A stretch of 64,000 nt of DNA, taken from contig CM057142.1 in assembly GCA_029964075.1 (NCBI GenBank), forward strand, positions 1,007,770 to 1,071,769, given 5' to 3'. Position numbers and translations under genes: made by a program. Source of the stretch: Patiria pectinifera (taxonomy: Eukaryota > Echinodermata > Asteroidea > Valvatida > Asterinidae). The notes beneath the pieces are model-generated. The model had not been told where the DNA came from. It did no database searches and was given only the letters and a program-made list of their open reading frames with translations. Shown one piece after another: positions 60,794-64,000 of the stretch. Each line of letters begins with the position of its first letter. The stretch's first letter is position 1.

Positions 60794-60801
60794 CATAAAT
60801 A
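60794..60801 (+). promoter_or_regulatory. TATA-like CATAAATA upstream of copy D
   Basis: It lies about 130 bp before the ATG. The surrounding word ACACATAAATACACTC is shared with copy C in inverted orientation. It is a candidate core promoter; transcript ends are needed to decide between this and a 5' UTR intron. Confidence 0.33.
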
Positions 60802-60927
60802 CACTCGGGCAACCAGTACGAGTCACTCATTCTTTCACGAAAACGAGCGACCTTCTCCAACCATTGTTTTGACTGTACAGGTGAACTCTCCGTTGGAAGT
60901 GTGCATACCAAACCCTCCGAGCGAACC

Positions 60928-63140
60928 ATGAAGTTTCTGCTGCTGTGTCTGTGTGTTGCCGTGGCCAATGCAGGCCTGGCTCCACTCATTACTTCCAATA
61001 GTCGCACTGTGCCCGACAGCTGGATCATCAAAGTCAAGGTAACATTGGTGTGACACTTTTTTCATACTCGTACTCAGGAGAATGCACCCGGTCTCGTACT
61101 CCTTTGGAAAAAAGGACCATTTTTTAAATAATTCCCTATGTTCATACTTATACTCTTACTCTATGCCATGCACTCAATACTCGTACTCATTAAAACGTTT
61201 GAAATTTTTAAAGGTACTTGCAGAAAACGAACCCACTTTTTTGGCGAGCTTTTGCAGCAAAATGTCTTTGTCAATCACTCGCTCACTCGCTCACCCGTCA
61301 CCATAGACAGCATGGGTCCGTCGCGCCGATCTCCTGTGTCCGCGTCTTACAGCCTCACGCCACATGCACCTCATTCTGTACGGAAGCTTGAATTGCCTTC
61401 CGCGATACAGCGTTACCGTTATAATTTATCACAGAAATCCGGAATTCAAAGATAATTTCTTCCTCGATACCGCGTTACCGTGATAATTTATCACCAAAAT
61501 CCGAAATTCAAAGATAATCCCTTCCTCGTTACCGCGTTACTGTAAAAATGTAGAAATCCGGAATTCGCAGATTTTGTTGTCCAAGGTCACATTTTTGGAT
61601 AGGTGGTTGGCTGCTTAAATTCTAGTCAATTTTGGATAATATTGAAGACTTAAAGTAAATGCACCATTTGAAACTCAAATATGAAACGGCCTAAATTTGA
61701 TGTGATGAACTTTATAATAGGATCGAGTATTCATATACTTTGGAATCATTGTGCCAGTGCTCATCTCATTTTCGAGGAAAGAGGAATTTACCACCCTGGC
61801 GATGATAATTAGCACCAAACCACAGCGCAGTGTCAAAATCTTGCTTTACAGTAAAGATGCACTTGTAACGCAATATCAAGGAATATATATCTTTGAATGC
61901 CGGATTTCTATGATAAATTATCACAGTAACGCGGGTATCGAGGAAGGGGTTATCTTTGAATTCCAGATTTCTGTGATAAATTATCACGGTAACGCGGTAT
62001 CGAGGAAAAATTATCGTTGAATTCCGGATTTCTGTGATTAATTATCACGGTAATGCGGTATCGCGGAAGGCAATTCAAGCTTCCGTAATTCTGGCTAGAC
62101 CGTCCGAGTTATTCCAACCAAGATGATCTGGGACGGCCACGGGGTTTCTTCCGGCAGGGAGTTGGCGGTTGACCTTTCCCGGAATTGATAGCGATGCCTA
62201 GAACATTTTTGGCTAGCGGGGACATTGTCAGCCAGGCGAGCGACGTGACCAAATAAGGCGGTTATTGTGTGTATACCCACACACACTTACATAGGCATAG
62301 AAGTGGGGTACTTCCTTTGTTTTGGTGTACTAAAATTTTGCAACGTCGCACACTTATGTCAAAATGCTCTTATTTTAGCCATAGTTATTTTCCTGGGCTG
62401 AAATTCGGACTTAATATCCCTTTTCAAAAACTCTTCCATTTGCGACGTATCAACCCACGTTGGAAATTCCTAGGTTTTTTTAAGTAACATCCATATATCT
62501 ATTTCGTGAAAAACTTGTGGGGTACCTAAACGGTACCCCGCAAGTCGGTGGGTATTCCTTGTGGGGTACCTCCCATTGTTCCGGTACCCCACAAGGCAGT
62601 GTTTGTACACGCACTCATACTCGTCGAAAGTAGTGCGCGTACTTACACTGCAAAAACTGTAGGGTTGATTTAAAACCATTCGGTATCTATACAGGACAAC
62701 ACCAGTAAAATTTAACACCAGATTGTCCTGCGTAGATACCAATGGTGTAAATTTAACACTCCAGTTTTTGCAGTATAATACTCTTACTCGTGCTCAACAC
62801 TCACAATCGTTTTGAAATGTGTAAAGGTCAACTTTTAAGCGAAACGTGTCTCCCGAATGGGCAAGTTGAGTGATTTGTCCATACTTTTTGGAAATGCTTT
62901 GTACTGTGCCTAGGCCCACATGCATTCAAGGTATGCTTGTATAGGATTGATTCAACGTAAGACTACCTAACACCCATGTTGTTTGTCTATCTTTCTTAGG
63001 ATGTGCAGGAGATTGATCGCATCGAGAACGAGATCAAGGATATCCTCGTAGTAATGCGTGCCGCGGTTCCCACCGTCGACAAGTACGAACACATCCTGCC
63101 GGGTTTGTCCCTAAAGATTCCAGCTCGCGCTCTTAACGTG
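60928..63140 (+). CDS. secreted proteinase K-like S8 protease, copy D (first two coding exons)
   Basis: Exon 1 (60928-61038) encodes 37 residues identical to copy C: signal peptide, then the start of the I9 prodomain. Exon 2 (63000-63140) encodes 47 residues, DVQEIDRIENEIKDILVVMR to PARALNV, ending at a GTAAGT donor. Sizes and phases are exactly those of A-C. No exon 3 ([10 protein letters not shown]...) is found before 64000. In copy C exon 3 lies nearly 1 kb after exon 2, so it is most likely outside the window. Whether the catalytic Asp is kept cannot be seen. Confidence 0.82.
61381..62085. mobile_element. fold-back element with tandem-repeat arms, intron 1 of copy D
   Basis: The ends CGGAAGCTTGAATTGCCTTC are inverted at the right, flanked by TA (61379-61380 and 62086-62087). 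Each arm holds about three 70-bp units with CGCGTTACCGTGATAATTTA and ATCCGGAATTC. The middle (about 61570-61890) is unique. There are no genes. The architecture parallels 14224-15050, though the sequences differ. Confidence 0.7.
62278..62600. repeat. dispersed repeat related to 9540-9990
   Basis: It shares TCCTGGGCTGAAATTCGGAC-like and TTGGAAATTCCTAGG-like words with 9680-9800 in the opposite orientation. It has three GTGGGGTACC or GGTACCCCACAAG motifs. Confidence 0.5.
62647..62774. mobile_element. 128-bp MITE
   Basis: The ends ACTGCAAAAACTG are perfectly inverted, and most of the length folds back (GGTATCTATACAGGACAA against its inverse). It is flanked by TA-rich DNA, and the exact duplication is unclear. 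Confidence 0.62.
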
Positions 63141-64000
63141 GTAAGTCGCTGGTTTGGTTCCCTGACCAGACGATCGGTGACATTTCACAATGGATTGAAA
63201 TTCTCGAATGTCTTGAGTTTAAGAATTCTACAATTTTAGGACTGATAAGCACTGCAGATATTTTTATGGAAATAAAAACATTTCACACCTGGAAATACCC
63301 GAGCTACCCGAACATATTCGAGTGTCATTGAAACGTATTCTGAACATGTCAGACATGTTCGGGCATGGGCAGGTTCCTGACCATTTTGATTCGAGCCGTG
63401 GCGCCCACCTGACCTAGAAGATTGTTTTCAGAAGTTTGTAAGGATTGGTCTGGGAATTAAAAGGTACCCACATAGCAGCCCCTTATTACACTTGTACCCA
63501 GCGCCCAGTCAAAGGCATTCCTCATACTCTGTCTTTGACTTAAGTGTCTGGCAGTGATTGCCCCTTGCAAGTTGATTGGCCCATCAGGCCTGACGTTGCC
63601 GAGCGGCCATTTTAGTTCACCCAGCAGCGTGTTGTGAGCTGCGTTTCGGCCCGCTTGGTATGTCGTGCAAAGTTAACATTTTTCCCCATATAGAGATAAA
63701 TAATTATCTAATTTTCAATCGAGACTCCTTTGTTTTAGGCCTAAAGGCCTGAACGTGTAAAGGTCACTCCTCTCAAGCCGAAACGAGAGACATCTGTATT
63801 AGATTAAGAGAAACGCCTATTAGAAAGGAGACATGTCTATTAGAATTAGAGATGAGTCCTTTGAAATAGGGATTTGGGATTAAATGTTAAATTTGCACGC
63901 CATACTAGCTGGGTGGACTACTATAGGGGCATCAGTGACAGCACCCTAGCTGCCTATCCAAGTCGGTAATGGAGATCAGGGGTCATTACCTATTTTGTTC
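63141..64000. other. intron 2 of copy D, to window end
   Basis: No exon 3 of the protease is visible. A palindromic word (CGTGTCTCCCG / GAAACGAGAGACA type) and GAGACAT-like words recur, but no element boundary is supported. Confidence 0.35.

Noticed and set aside
1..64000. tRNA or rRNA genes
   Set aside because: I looked for cloverleaf A- and B-box pairs and conserved rRNA words and found none that I could support by eye.

Overview
The window is eukaryotic nuclear DNA. It has intron-split genes with GT/AG junctions, AATAAA signals, microsatellites, non-LTR retrotransposon remains and many short DNA transposons (MITEs). Base composition is A+T rich. The gene content fits a marine invertebrate deuterostome: a TOGARAM-type ciliary microtubule gene, a family of secreted proteinase K-like proteases, and a CR1-like retroelement with a 2A-like start and a PHD finger. 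I favour an echinoderm, perhaps a sea star, but that is inference.

Layout. (1) 1-4509, + strand: the last five exons of a TOGARAM1-like gene, ending in its C-terminal TOG domain. (2) 4510-13460: gene-free DNA with several datable transposon insertions (TA, TTAA and 5-bp target duplications). (3) 13465-49586, - strand: three tandem copies (A, B, C) of a complete eight-exon gene for a secreted proteinase K-like S8 serine protease: signal peptide, I9 prodomain, catalytic domain. A and B sit in two direct copies of a unit of about 14.6-14.9 kb. Each unit also carries a broken FkbM-like methyltransferase exon and a reverse-transcriptase relic. (4) 49600-60480: repeat-rich spacer containing a decayed CR1-like element at 55.8-58.7 kb on the - strand. 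(5) 60490-64000, + strand: the first two coding exons of a fourth protease copy (D), head-to-head with C and cut by the window edge.

Main result. Copy C keeps the Asp-His-Ser triad. Copies A and B both carry Asn at the catalytic Asp position (residue 141) in otherwise open, well-spliced genes. B has also lost the conserved His after the catalytic Ser. A and B therefore look like secreted pseudoproteases, or decoy or inhibitor-type paralogues, beside an active-looking sister gene.

History readable from the sequence. The 3' exon of B is close to that of C but not to that of A. This places the recombination that made the tandem unit near exon 8 and intron 7. Each unit then gained private insertions whose empty sites survive in the other unit: a nested LTR-like element and a hairpin element in unit 1, and a Harbinger-like MITE in unit 2. 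An A+T-rich stretch of about 470 bp separates the start region of A and B from an upstream block conserved in all four copies.
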